From: Nocardioides sp. 1609
GTDB lineage: Bacteria; Actinomycetota; Actinomycetes; Propionibacteriales; Nocardioidaceae
Length of the DNA: 64,000 nt
Assembly: GCF_004522105.1 (NCBI RefSeq)
Contig: NZ_SPUJ01000010.1
Span: forward strand, 1-64,000
Direction of reading: 5' to 3'
A program made the position numbers and the translations under genes. This document shows positions 16,277 to 24,070 of the stretch, in pieces (position 1 is the first letter of the stretch; each line of letters opens with the position of its first letter). The notes below the pieces were generated by a model. That model had not been told where the DNA came from, ran no database searches, and saw only the letters and a program-made list of their open reading frames with translations.

Positions 16277-17032
16277 ATGGACCCCGAGCCGCTCGAGCCG
16301 CTGGACGAGACCTGGGACCGCGCGCTGTGCGTCGTCGCCCATCCCGACGACATGGAGTTCGGCGCCGCCGCCGCGGTGGCCCGCTGGACCGGGCAGGGCA
16401 AGAGCGTCGGGTACTGCATGGTGACCAGCGGCGAGGCCGGCATCGACGCGCTCGCGCCCCAGGAGTGCCGCACGGTGCGCGAGGCCGAGCAGGTGGAGTC
16501 GGCCCGCATCGTCGGCGTCGACCACGTCGAGTTCCTCGGGCTGCCCGACGGCGTCCTCGAGTACGGCGTCCCGCTGCGGGCCGCGATCGCGCGGTCGGTC
16601 CGGGCGTTCCGACCCGACATCGTGGTCACCGGCAACTTCCGCGACACCTGGGGCGGCCGCAACCTCAACCAGGCCGACCACATCGCCGTCGGCCGGGCCG
16701 TGCTCGACGCCGTGCGCGACGCCGGCAACCGCTGGGTCTTCGCCGACCAGCTCGGCGGCCCGGCGGACGCCGACGGGTTGGAGCCGTGGGGTGGCGTCCG
16801 CGAGGTGTGGGCGTTCGGCTCGCCGCAGTCGACGCACGGCGTCGACACCACCGACACCTTCGACGCCGGCGTGGCCTCGCTCGAGGCACACGGCGCCTAC
16901 ATCGACGGACTGGGGTGGGAGCACTTCGACGCCCGCGAGTTCCTCGAGGGCATGGGACGCCAGAGCGGGCAGCGGCTCGGCGTGGGCTTCGGGGCGCCGT
17001 TCGAGGTGTTCCCGATGGGCTGGGGCGAGTAG
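16277..17032 (+). CDS. PIG-L family N-deacetylase
   Basis: A 251-residue LmbE-like zinc hydrolase. The AHPDDMEFG motif (about 20-28) supplies the zinc ligands and catalytic Asp, and QADHIAVGRAVLDA supplies the third zinc ligand His. The family includes mycothiol-pathway deacetylases MshB and Mca. This protein is shorter than MshB (about 300) and lacks context, so the substrate is open. It is divergent from the LCP gene and followed after 6 bp by a VOC protein. Confidence 0.85.
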   Translation: MDPEPLEPLDETWDRALCVVAHPDDMEFGAAAAVARWTGQGKSVGYCMVTSGEAGIDALAPQECRTVREAEQVESARIVGVDHVEFLGLPDGVLEYGVPLRAAIARSVRAFRPDIVVTGNFRDTWGGRNLNQADHIAVGRAVLDAVRDAGNRWVFADQLGGPADADGLEPWGGVREVWAFGSPQSTHGVDTTDTFDAGVASLEAHGAYIDGLGWEHFDAREFLEGMGRQSGQRLGVGFGAPFEVFPMGWGE

Positions 17033-17038
17033 GCCACG

Positions 17039-17467
17039 GTGCGGCTCACGACCACGGTCCCGGCCCTGCCGGTGCGCGACGTCGTCCGCGCCGTCGAGGC
17101 GTACGAGCGAACGCTCGGCTTCGGCGCCGTGCACGTCGACCCGGACGGCTTCGCGATCGTCGTCCGCGACGACGCCGAGCTGCACCTGTGGCAGGCCGCC
17201 GACACCGGGTGGCGACGGCGGCCGCCGACCGACCTGGTCGACTCCCCCGTCCGCTCGGGGGCCGAGGACTTCCTGGCCGGGACGGTGAGCTGCCGGATCG
17301 CCTGCTCCGACGTCGACGCGCTGCACGCCGAGCTCGCGCCGACCGGGGCGCTGCACCCGACCGACGCCGGCCGGGCGACCGACACGTCGTACGGCACCCG
17401 CGAGGTCGCCGTCCTCGACCTCGACGGCAACCTGCTCACGTTCTTCGAGCAGATGGTGACGCCCTGA
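17039..17467 (+). CDS. VOC/glyoxalase-bleomycin resistance superfamily protein
   Basis: A 142-residue protein with two beta-alpha-beta-beta-beta modules: VPALPVRDVVRAVEAYERTL then GFGAVHVDPDGFAIVVRDDA, and in the second half SYGTREVAVLDLDGNLLTFF. The closing GTREVAVLDLDGN pattern is typical of bleomycin-resistance-like VOC proteins. The GTG start lies 6 bp after the PIG-L gene, so they are likely cotranscribed. Metal or substrate is not predictable. Confidence 0.8.
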   Translation: MRLTTTVPALPVRDVVRAVEAYERTLGFGAVHVDPDGFAIVVRDDAELHLWQAADTGWRRRPPTDLVDSPVRSGAEDFLAGTVSCRIACSDVDALHAELAPTGALHPTDAGRATDTSYGTREVAVLDLDGNLLTFFEQMVTP

Positions 17468-17480
17468 GTCGAGGGCCTAC

Positions 17481-17515
17481 AGTGGCACCCGGTGCGCCGG
17501 GAAGTCTGGTCGGCA
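17481..17515 (+). promoter_or_regulatory. Structured leader of nhaA, candidate cation-responsive RNA
   Basis: Two mutually exclusive stems can form: CCCGG-TGCG-CCGGG (17488-17501) and GCCG...CGGC (17496-17499 with 17511-17514). The unpaired segment between them is GGAAGTCTGGT. The element ends 28 bp before the nhaA start. Structured RNAs upstream of nhaA are known (the nhaA-I and nhaA-II motifs, reported as Li+ sensing). Membership here is not verified. Confidence 0.45.
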
Positions 17516-17542
17516 TGTTCTCGTCGACCCACCAGGAGACCC

Positions 17543-18868
17543 GTGTCCACGCCACCGCCCAGCACGCCACCTCGCGCACCTCGCCTCTTCGCGCGCGGCT
17601 CGTTCCTCGAGCACTCACGCACCGCGGAGGTCCTGCGCGCCGAGACCACCGGCGGCCTGCTCCTCATCACCGGCGCCGTCGTCGCGCTGGTGTGGGCCAA
17701 CAGTCCCTGGGCGGCGAGCTACGCCGACCTGCGTGACCTGAGGGTCGGGCCGGCGTCGTGGCACCTCGACCTGACCCTGGGCGCCTGGGCCGCCGACGGG
17801 CTGCTGGCCATCTTCTTCTTCGTGGCCGGGCTGGAGCTGAAGCGCGAGTTCGTGGCCGGCGACCTCCGCGACCCGCGACGGGCAGCCCTCCCGATCGCCG
17901 CCGCCGCCGGCGGGATGGCGGCGCCCGCGCTGATCTTCGTCCTCTGGAACCTCGGCCCGGACGGCGCCCTCACCGGCTGGGCCATCCCGACGGCGACCGA
18001 CATCGCGTTCGCCGTGGCCGTGCTCGCCGTGATCAGCACCCACCTGCCGAGCGGGCTGCGGACGTTCCTGCTGACGCTCGCCGTCGTCGACGACCTGCTG
18101 GCGATCACGATCATCGCGATCTTCTACACCGACGACCTCGACCTGCGGTTCCTCGCGCTCGCCGTGGTCCCGATCGCGGTGTTCGGGTTCCTGGCGCAGA
18201 AGCGGATCTGGTCGGGGTGGTTGCTGGTCCCCCTCGCGCTGGCTGCCTGGGTGCTGGTGCACGAGTCGGGCGTCCACGCGACGGTCGCCGGCGTGCTGCT
18301 CGGTTTCACCGTGCCCGTGCTCCGCAGCGAGCGCGCCGGCGGGCCCGGAGCCGGCCCCGGGCTGGCCGAGCACCTCGAGCACCTGGTGCGGCCGATCAGC
18401 GCCGGCATCGCCGTCCCGGTCTTCGCCTTCTTCGCCGCCGGCGTGACCGTCGGCGGGCTCGGTGGCCTCGCAGAGTCCCTGCAGGACCCGGTCGCGCTCG
18501 GCATCGTCTGCGGGCTGCTGTTCGGCAAGACGGTGGGCATCGCCGGGTCGACCTGGCTGCTGTCGACCTTCACCCGTGCCGACCTCGACGACGAGCTGGG
18601 GTGGCTGGACGTCATCGGGCTGGCGATGCTCGCCGGGATCGGCTTCACCGTCTCGCTGCTCATCGGCGAGCTGGCTTTCGGGACCGGCAGCGAGCGCGAC
18701 GACCACGTGAAGGTCGGCGTGCTCGTGGGGTCGCTGGCCTCCGCGCTGCTCGCCTCGGTGCTGCTCCGCGCCCGCAACCGCGTCTACCGGCGCCTGCACG
18801 ACGCCGAGTCCCTCGACGCCGACGGCGACGGCGTCCCCGACGTGTTCCAGACCGACCGCGACAGGTGA
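17543..18868 (+). CDS. nhaA: Na+/H+ antiporter NhaA
   Basis: GTG 17543 follows AGGAG at 17533-17537 (441 residues). NhaA signatures are present: the ETTGGLLLITGAVVALVWAN helix, FFFVAGLELKREFV, the unwound-helix region GWAIPTATDIAFAVAVLAV, and LAVVDDLLAI, which carries the two adjacent membrane Asp residues of the ion site. About 11-12 TM helices are visible. The C-terminus ends in an Asp-rich tail (DADGDGVPDVFQTDRDR) resembling a calcium-binding repeat, which is unusual for NhaA. Confidence 0.93.
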   Translation: MSTPPPSTPPRAPRLFARGSFLEHSRTAEVLRAETTGGLLLITGAVVALVWANSPWAASYADLRDLRVGPASWHLDLTLGAWAADGLLAIFFFVAGLELKREFVAGDLRDPRRAALPIAAAAGGMAAPALIFVLWNLGPDGALTGWAIPTATDIAFAVAVLAVISTHLPSGLRTFLLTLAVVDDLLAITIIAIFYTDDLDLRFLALAVVPIAVFGFLAQKRIWSGWLLVPLALAAWVLVHESGVHATVAGVLLGFTVPVLRSERAGGPGAGPGLAEHLEHLVRPISAGIAVPVFAFFAAGVTVGGLGGLAESLQDPVALGIVCGLLFGKTVGIAGSTWLLSTFTRADLDDELGWLDVIGLAMLAGIGFTVSLLIGELAFGTGSERDDHVKVGVLVGSLASALLASVLLRARNRVYRRLHDAESLDADGDGVPDVFQTDRDR

Positions 18869-18938
18869 CGCGTGCCTCGTCCTGCTCGCAGCGGACGAGC
18901 TGGCTCTCACTGGTGGGTCCGACGGCTGTCCGGTCCTG

Positions 18939-19460
18939 CTAGGTCGTGGTCCGAGGGACGAGGTCGAGGCTGAGTGAGGCCAGGCCTGCGACAGGCTCGA
19001 ACCCCAGCCGTCGGTAGAGGTCGAGCGCGGGACGGTTGTCGAGCCCAGTCACCAGGGACAGTCGTGTCGCGCCGGCGGCGACCGCGTCCTCCCGCACCGC
19101 GCTGACCAGGGCGGCCGCCGTCCCGCGGCGACGGAACTCCGGGAGCACGTAGAGGTCTCGCAGCTGCCAGAACCGTCCCATCACCAGCGAGGCAGGCATC
19201 GCGTGGCTCGTCGCCAGGCCGAGCGGAGGACGCTCATCCTGTGAGGCCGACGATGCTGTGTAGACCGTGAGCATGCGCGAGTGGACCATCTCGGTGAGCC
19301 ACCCGAGAGTGCGCTCGCCGCCGTCCGACTCGCCGTGGTGGCGCCGGTACCGGTCGAACAGGACGCTGGCCGGGGCGAGCGTCTCGGGGGTCTCGCACGT
19401 CGAGACCCGCAGGATGTCCCTCGGAGCCGGCGGGTCGCCGTTGCCTGCGTTCGTGTCCAT
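18939..19460 (-). CDS. GNAT family N-acetyltransferase
   Basis: 173 residues from ATG 19460. The acetyl-CoA loop is LYVLPEFRRRGTAAALV (the R-x-x-G-x-A motif), and the C-terminal signature is LDNRPALDLYRRLGFEPVAG. The substrate is unknown. The gene lies downstream of the MmyB-like regulator on the same strand and converges with nhaA. Confidence 0.85.
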   Translation of the reverse strand: MDTNAGNGDPPAPRDILRVSTCETPETLAPASVLFDRYRRHHGESDGGERTLGWLTEMVHSRMLTVYTASSASQDERPPLGLATSHAMPASLVMGRFWQLRDLYVLPEFRRRGTAAALVSAVREDAVAAGATRLSLVTGLDNRPALDLYRRLGFEPVAGLASLSLDLVPRTTT

Positions 19461-19540
19461 CTCGCCGTCGATCCTCGCACCGTCGCCGGACGGCTCCGTC
19501 GCCTCGAGCGTCGGCTCCGACCGCGTCCCCGTCGACGCCG

Positions 19541-20443
19541 CTACCGGCGGGGGCTCGTCCCGGACCACGAGGCGTCCTGGGCGGCTCCGCCGTCGGCCGG
19601 GGCGCCCGTGCCGGTGGGACCGGTGGCGACCAGGCTGCCCAGGAGTCTCAGCGCAGTCGCGTCGGTCGAGCCGGACTCGGCGTGGTAGACCACCAGCTCC
19701 TGTCCGGGTGCCGCCCGGACGTCGAAGACGTGCATGCGCAGAGCCAGGTCGCCGACCTGGGGGTGCCGGAACCTCTTGATCGCGGCACGCTTCGGACCGA
19801 CGTCCTGGCGGCTCCACAGCTCGTCGAACTCGGGAGCCCCCGCCCTCACCTCGTTCACCACCTGCGTGATGCGCGGGTCGTGGGGGAACTGCCCGCGCAG
19901 GACCCGCAGCCCTGCCACCGTCGCTGTCGCGACGCGGTCCCACTCGGCGTACAGCTGGCGAGCGGCGGGGTCGAGGAAGACCGTGCGGACCAGGTTGGCG
20001 CCCACCTTGGCCCTGCCTTCCACCGAGCCGAACAGCGCGGCCCCTAGCCGGTTGACCGCCAGCACGTCGTAGGCGCGACCCAGGACGAGTGCCGGGTTGT
20101 CGGCCCAGGTGTCCATCAGCGCGAGGAGCTCAGGGGCGACCCGCTCGGCCGGGACGCTCCGCGGTCGCCCGCCGATGCCGGCGAGCTCGGCGAGGTGGTC
20201 GTGGGCGTCGTCGTCGAGCTGCAGGACGCTCGCGATCGCGTCGATGACCTGGGCCGAGGGGTTGCGTTCCCGACCCTGCTCGAGCCGGACGTAGTAGTCG
20301 ATGCTGACGCCCGCGAGCGTCGCGACCTCCTCGCGCCGCAACCCGGGCACGCGTCGCAGTCCGTACGTCGGGAGCCCTGCCTGCCCCGGCGACACCCGTC
20401 CTCGGCGAGATCGGAGGAACTCGCCGAGGGGGTTCGTGGACAT
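19541..20443 (-). CDS. MmyB-like XRE-family transcriptional regulator
   Basis: About 300 residues. The N-terminal XRE HTH (VPGLRREEVATLAGVSIDYY, then VRLEQGRERNPSAQVIDAIA) is followed by the MmyB-like ligand-binding domain (DNPALVLGRAYDVLAVNRLG, the WDRVATATVAGLR segment, and an FRHPQVGDL motif). This domain can bind fatty-acid-like ligands in MltR-type proteins. It is divergent from the SDR at 20544 across about 100 bp. In this family the divergent oxidoreductase is typically the target. The start may be ATG 20443 or GTG 20449. Confidence 0.9.
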   Translation of the reverse strand: MSTNPLGEFLRSRRGRVSPGQAGLPTYGLRRVPGLRREEVATLAGVSIDYYVRLEQGRERNPSAQVIDAIASVLQLDDDAHDHLAELAGIGGRPRSVPAERVAPELLALMDTWADNPALVLGRAYDVLAVNRLGAALFGSVEGRAKVGANLVRTVFLDPAARQLYAEWDRVATATVAGLRVLRGQFPHDPRITQVVNEVRAGAPEFDELWSRQDVGPKRAAIKRFRHPQVGDLALRMHVFDVRAAPGQELVVYHAESGSTDATALRLLGSLVATGPTGTGAPADGGAAQDASWSGTSPRR

Positions 20444-20543
20444 GGACACAGCCTAGGAGCGGACCGGGCTGCGAGCCTGGGTGTGCGACTACCAGGAACG
20501 ACGCAGCCTCCCTCACCAGGCGACCTGCGACGACGGTGGTTCC

Positions 20544-21314
20544 ATGACCTCAGACACCACCACCGACATCGACACCACCACCGACGACCGCCAGCGGAAG
20601 ATCGTCCTGGTCACCGGGGCCAGCAGCGGGATCGGCGCCTCCACCGGGCGCCGCCTGGCCGCTGCAGGACACCACGTCGTCCTCGCCGCGCGCCGGACGA
20701 ACCGGCTCGCGGAGATCGTGGAGGACCTCACCGCCCAGGGATGCAGCGCCGAGGCGCTCGAGCTGGACGTCACGGACCACTCCGCCTTCGTCGCGGCGGT
20801 CGACGCCGTCGTCGCCGAGCACGGGCGCATCGACGTCTACGTCGGCAACGCCGGGATCATGTTGCTCTCGCGTCTCGACGCGCTGCTCGTCGAGCAGTGG
20901 GACCGCATGTTCGACGTGAACGTCCGCGGCCTGTACCACGGCGTCGCGGCGGTGCTGCCGCACTTCACGCGCCAGGGCGGTGGGCACGTCGTGACGATGG
21001 CCTCGGTCGGTGCGCACGAGGTGCCGCCCACCTCGGCGATCTACTCCGCGACCAAGCACGCCGCCTGGGCCCTGAGCGAGGGTCTGCGCATCGAGTCGCC
21101 CGGCAGCATCCGCGTCACCACCGTGTGCCCGGGAGTGACCGAGTCCGAGCTGGCCGACCACATCACCGACGACCACGCCGTCGAGGCGATGAGGACCTAC
21201 CGAGCCTCGGCCATCCCCGCCTCGGCCATCGCCGACGCGGTCGCCTACGCGGTCGACCAGCCCGTGAGCGTCGACGTCAACGAGATCATCGTCCGGCCCA
21301 GCCGGCAGCGCTGA
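20544..21314 (+). CDS. Short-chain dehydrogenase/reductase
   Basis: 256 residues from ATG 20544. The Rossmann motif is TGASSGIG. NAG is present in VYVGNAGIM. Catalytic Ser and YxxxK are in MASVGAHEVPPTSAIYSATK. The C-terminal VCPGVTESEL is the classical SDR substrate-loop start. A Thr/Asp-rich N-terminal leader of about 20 residues precedes the fold. It is presumably controlled by the divergent MmyB-like regulator. Confidence 0.9.
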   Translation: MTSDTTTDIDTTTDDRQRKIVLVTGASSGIGASTGRRLAAAGHHVVLAARRTNRLAEIVEDLTAQGCSAEALELDVTDHSAFVAAVDAVVAEHGRIDVYVGNAGIMLLSRLDALLVEQWDRMFDVNVRGLYHGVAAVLPHFTRQGGGHVVTMASVGAHEVPPTSAIYSATKHAAWALSEGLRIESPGSIRVTTVCPGVTESELADHITDDHAVEAMRTYRASAIPASAIADAVAYAVDQPVSVDVNEIIVRPSRQR

Positions 21315-21564
21315 CGATCGAGATCGACCCGCCTTCGCTCCGCCGCCTCGCAGCCGAGCTCTCGGGTGAGTGACCGGCGATGATGCCCAGGCCGCTGCCG
21401 GTCAGCAGCGTCGAGCGGACGCGGACTGTCACGCTCGCTGGTCTGAGTCCCCCGGTACCGACCGCGTGCAGACGAGCTCGAGCACCTGATGGACGCCATG
21501 CCGGAACTCCGGCACCGGACGCCCGCAACGGCTTCGCGGCCCGAGGCGAGCGGGAGTCGGGCGC

Positions 21565-21750
21565 TCAGGTCGGCGGTCCGTCCTCGCGGTTCTGTCCCCA
21601 CCCGAAGCCGCTCTCGGCAACGAAGTCGACGAGGTTGGAACGCAGCCGCTCGCGCCAGTCGTCGAGCGACATGTCTGGCACGTCGCCCTGGACGACCAAG
21701 TCCGTGAACGTCTCCTCGACGGCAACCAGGCGCCAAGGTGAAGCCCGGCC
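21565..21750 (-). pseudogene. Truncated coding fragment of unknown origin
   Basis: The frame reads WRLVAVEETFTDLVVQGDVP, then DMSLDDWRERLRSNLVDFVA and a stop at 21565, which looks like genuine coding sequence. There is no good start codon (an internal ATG at 21672 gives only 35 residues). The 5' side runs into the IS110 remnant. It is probably the 3' end of a disrupted gene. The adjacent 21315-21564 shows no convincing coding sequence on either strand. Confidence 0.35.
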
Positions 21751-21786
21751 CTGGTCGGGACTCGGACGGGCCGGGCTGCACCCGGT

Positions 21787-21945
21787 CGCGAAGAGCAACT
21801 CACCGCGCTGCGTGTTCTGGTCGATGGGCGCAGGTCGTTGAGCGAGGACCGCTCGCGGATGACCTCGCAACTGCACCGACTGTTGCTGGAGCTGATCGCG
21901 GGTGGTGCGAAGAACGAACTCACCGCTGCACGGGCCAAAGGGTGA
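21787..21945 (+). pseudogene. IS110-family transposase remnant
   Basis: The frame decodes to REEQLTALRVLVDGRRSLSE, SQLHRLLLELIAGGAKNELT and AARAK before a TGA at 21943. This matches the IS110 (DEDD) transposase segment usually written RLHRLLLELTPGGAKRELTA. Neither the DEDD catalytic residues nor the C-terminal transposase-20 domain are present, so it is a fossil about 50 codons long. Confidence 0.7.
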
Positions 21946-22088
21946 CGACCCTGACTCCGGCGCGACCAACTCACAACCCCGTGCCGGCACTGCGGACAGG
22001 TCGCTTCCCGAACCCGCCGAAACCGGTCCCAGAACCCTGATCGCCACCCTGCCCGACACAGAGGGGAGCCGTGGTCGGGCGGATCTGC

Positions 22089-22430
22089 CTAGCGGTGGTC
22101 CACCGGCAGCCGCGCGAACTTCTGAGGACGGCGGTGGCGCAACGCCTGGTATCCCGCGCCGCCCAGCACGAGGACCGCGACACCTCCAGCGATCCCCAAT
22201 CGAGTTCGTGACTGTTCTCGACACGACTTCTCCGGCAGGACGATCTCGTTGTAGGACATGATCGAGACCTCTTCATCGGCGCCGCCTCCGAACGAGTGCG
22301 TCACGGGCGGCCCACAATCGACCACCCGCTCGGAGTCGCCGAACGTGAACACGACGTTCGTCGGAACAACGGCCAGTGCTACGACCGCCGCAATTCCGAC
22401 GGTTGCCAGCACGAACCGCAGCCATCGCAT
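22089..22430 (-). CDS. Small two-helix membrane protein of unknown function
   Basis: 113 residues. TM1 lies near residues 3-24 (WLRFVLATVGIAAVVALAVV) and TM2 near 80-97 (LGIAGGVAVLVLGGAGYQAL). Between them is an extracytoplasmic loop of about 55 residues with two Cys (VDCGPP and EKSCRE) that could form a disulphide. The C-terminus is basic and cytoplasmic. Such two-helix proteins with a conserved CG-P loop are common in Actinobacteria without known function. Confidence 0.6.
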   Translation of the reverse strand: MRWLRFVLATVGIAAVVALAVVPTNVVFTFGDSERVVDCGPPVTHSFGGGADEEVSIMSYNEIVLPEKSCREQSRTRLGIAGGVAVLVLGGAGYQALRHRRPQKFARLPVDHR

Positions 22431-22692
22431 GGCGACGAACCATAGTGCTGTCGCGTCGCCACGACGCGGCTAGGGCGCGTCCGACCATCGGCATGATCGG
22501 GCTCCGCCTTCCTGACGGCATGGACCTGACCGACAGATGCACGTGGCCGGCAGCCGCGAAACAGCCCGAGGTCCTCAGCCCGCAGGTCGGGGTCCGGGAG
22601 GAACGGCAGCGGGTGCCGCGCTCGCGCGGGAGCAGACCGAGCCGCACCGGGCGCCATGGCGCAGCGAACGACCTGTGGGTGTGGTCGCTGTG

Positions 22693-23214
22693 TCAGCCAC
22701 GCGGGATGGGTGCACTCCAGGGCCAGCCGCCCCGCGGGGTGCTCGGGGCCAGGTCCGCGTCGCCACCGATCTCCGTGATGAGGCGGACCCGGATGTCGCC
22801 GTAGCTCCCGTCGTGGAAGCAGCTCGCAGGGAGACGAACTCGGGCGGTGTCTGCGTCCCTGTCCCACGTCACCGACAGTCCGGCGCACTCCTGCTCGCCA
22901 TCGACCGTGCGGAGCTCGTTGCGGTCGCGGCGCGCGCGGTGCCTGCTGTAGACCAGGACGACGTCGCGGCGCGCCGACCCGGCGGGCCGGTAGTAGAGGG
23001 CGAGGTCGCCGCCGGTGACCTCGCGGAAGGCGATGCTGGTGACGATCGCGCGGTCGTTGTTCGCGACACGCACCTCGGTGATGTCGAGCGCAGCACCGAT
23101 CTGTCCGTCCCGGTCCGGGTCGTCGATGATCTGCGTCCCAGCATTCGCGGACGGGCCAGTGGACACCACGACGGCCCCCAGGACCAGGGACACGAGGAAC
23201 TTCGCGCGAGTCAT
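22693..23214 (-). CDS. Secreted protein of unknown function
   Basis: 173 residues from ATG 23214. A Sec signal peptide (MTRAKFLVSLVLGAVVVSTG, then PSANAG) has a likely cleavage after AxA near residue 25. The mature part is beta-rich (ITEVRVANNDRAIVTSIAFR, then LALYYRPAG). It has one Cys pair (EQECAGLS and PASCFHDGSYGDIRVR). No domain family is recognised. The intervals 22431-22692 and 23215-23371 hold no supported gene. Confidence 0.6.
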   Translation of the reverse strand: MTRAKFLVSLVLGAVVVSTGPSANAGTQIIDDPDRDGQIGAALDITEVRVANNDRAIVTSIAFREVTGGDLALYYRPAGSARRDVVLVYSRHRARRDRNELRTVDGEQECAGLSVTWDRDADTARVRLPASCFHDGSYGDIRVRLITEIGGDADLAPSTPRGGWPWSAPIPRG

Positions 23215-23371
23215 GACCGAAGGGTAGGCGTAGGTGTGCACGGTCGGTCGGCGCCTTCTGAGCGAGTCGCGGCGCCGGGTCGACGGGCACGGAGCACGAG
23301 CACTAACGGCTGTCTCGCGCGCACCCACGTCCAGGCGGGCGACCGACGGATCCCCTTGAGCGGGAAGCACC

Positions 23372-23407
23372 CAGGCCCCGTCCCCAGAGAAGCTGGGGCG
23401 GGGCCTG
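23372..23407. terminator. Strong hairpin downstream of tRNA-Asn
   Basis: CAGGCCCCG-T-CCCC pairs with GGGG-C-GGGGCCTG, about 13 bp with one bulged base and a 9-base loop. It lies 37 bp past the 3' end of tRNA-Asn on the minus strand. There is no marked U-tract. Confidence 0.6.
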
Positions 23408-23444
23408 GATGCATCTGACCTGGGCTGATGCCTCAGGTCTGCGG

Positions 23445-23517
23445 CTCCCCCGGTTGGACTCGAACCAACGACATCCTGATTAACAGTCAAGCGCTCTGCC
23501 AGCTGAGCTACAGGGGA
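23445..23517 (-). tRNA. tRNA-Asn (GUU)
   Basis: A 73-nt cloverleaf: acceptor TCCCCTG with CGGGGGA, D-arm GCTCAGCTGGCAGAGC, anticodon loop CTGTTAA (anticodon GTT), T-arm GTTGG-TTCGAGT-CCAAC, discriminator G. CCA is not encoded. Confidence 0.95.
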
Positions 23518-23581
23518 TCGTGCGGGGATACGTTAGCAAGGTCCGAGGCTGACGCAGAATCGGGCCGTCCCACCCTGCGGA

Positions 23582-24070
23582 TCAGACGAGACCGACCTCG
23601 TCGCGCGCGGCCTGCAGTGCCTCGGCGGCGGCGAGCCGGACGACCGGGTCGGCGGGGTCGATGCCCTCGTCGTACTCGAAGACCCACGACAGCTCTCCCC
23701 CGCCACCGGGCGCGCGGCGGGCGATCACGCGCACGCCGCGACGTCCGGCGAGCGGCACGTGGCGCTGGAGGACGACGGAGGCGGTGACCCGCTCGCGCAC
23801 CAGCTCGAGCAGCCGACCCGGCTCCTCGACGACGAAGACGTGCTCGGCGCGATGGTCGCCCCAGCTGCCGACCTCGCTGACGCGCAGGGTGGTGGTCTCG
23901 CGGTCCCAGTCAGCGGCCTCGACCTGCTCCCACGGCACCCGCTGCGGGGCGTAGAACGCGTCGCGGGTGCCGCCGAGGACCTGCCCGTCGGTGCTCGTCG
24001 CCCACGCCAGCAGCCGCTCGCCCTTAGCGACGGCCAGCTCGGGACGTGCCTCCCTGCTCCGGCCCCTCAC
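23582..24070 (-). CDS. Conserved actinobacterial protein of unknown function downstream of dnaG
   Basis: 162 residues. The GTG start overlaps the dnaG stop (GTGA), so it is translationally coupled. It is soluble and beta-rich in the first half (ERLLAWATSTDGQVLGGTRD, then RVPWEQVEAADWDRETTTLR), with a helical C-terminus (DPADPVVRLAAAEALQAARD). The pattern resembles a PH-like fold seen in small actinobacterial proteins, but this is only an impression. It is a useful marker of a dnaG operon rather than a protein with a known role. Confidence 0.7.
   Translation of the reverse strand: MRGRSREARPELAVAKGERLLAWATSTDGQVLGGTRDAFYAPQRVPWEQVEAADWDRETTTLRVSEVGSWGDHRAEHVFVVEEPGRLLELVRERVTASVVLQRHVPLAGRRGVRVIARRAPGGGGELSWVFEYDEGIDPADPVVRLAAAEALQAARDEVGLV

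Noticed and set aside
21429..21974. A 181-codon minus-strand frame
   Set aside because: Ser/Arg/Pro-rich shadow overlapping the fragment at 21565-21750; no SD or motif.
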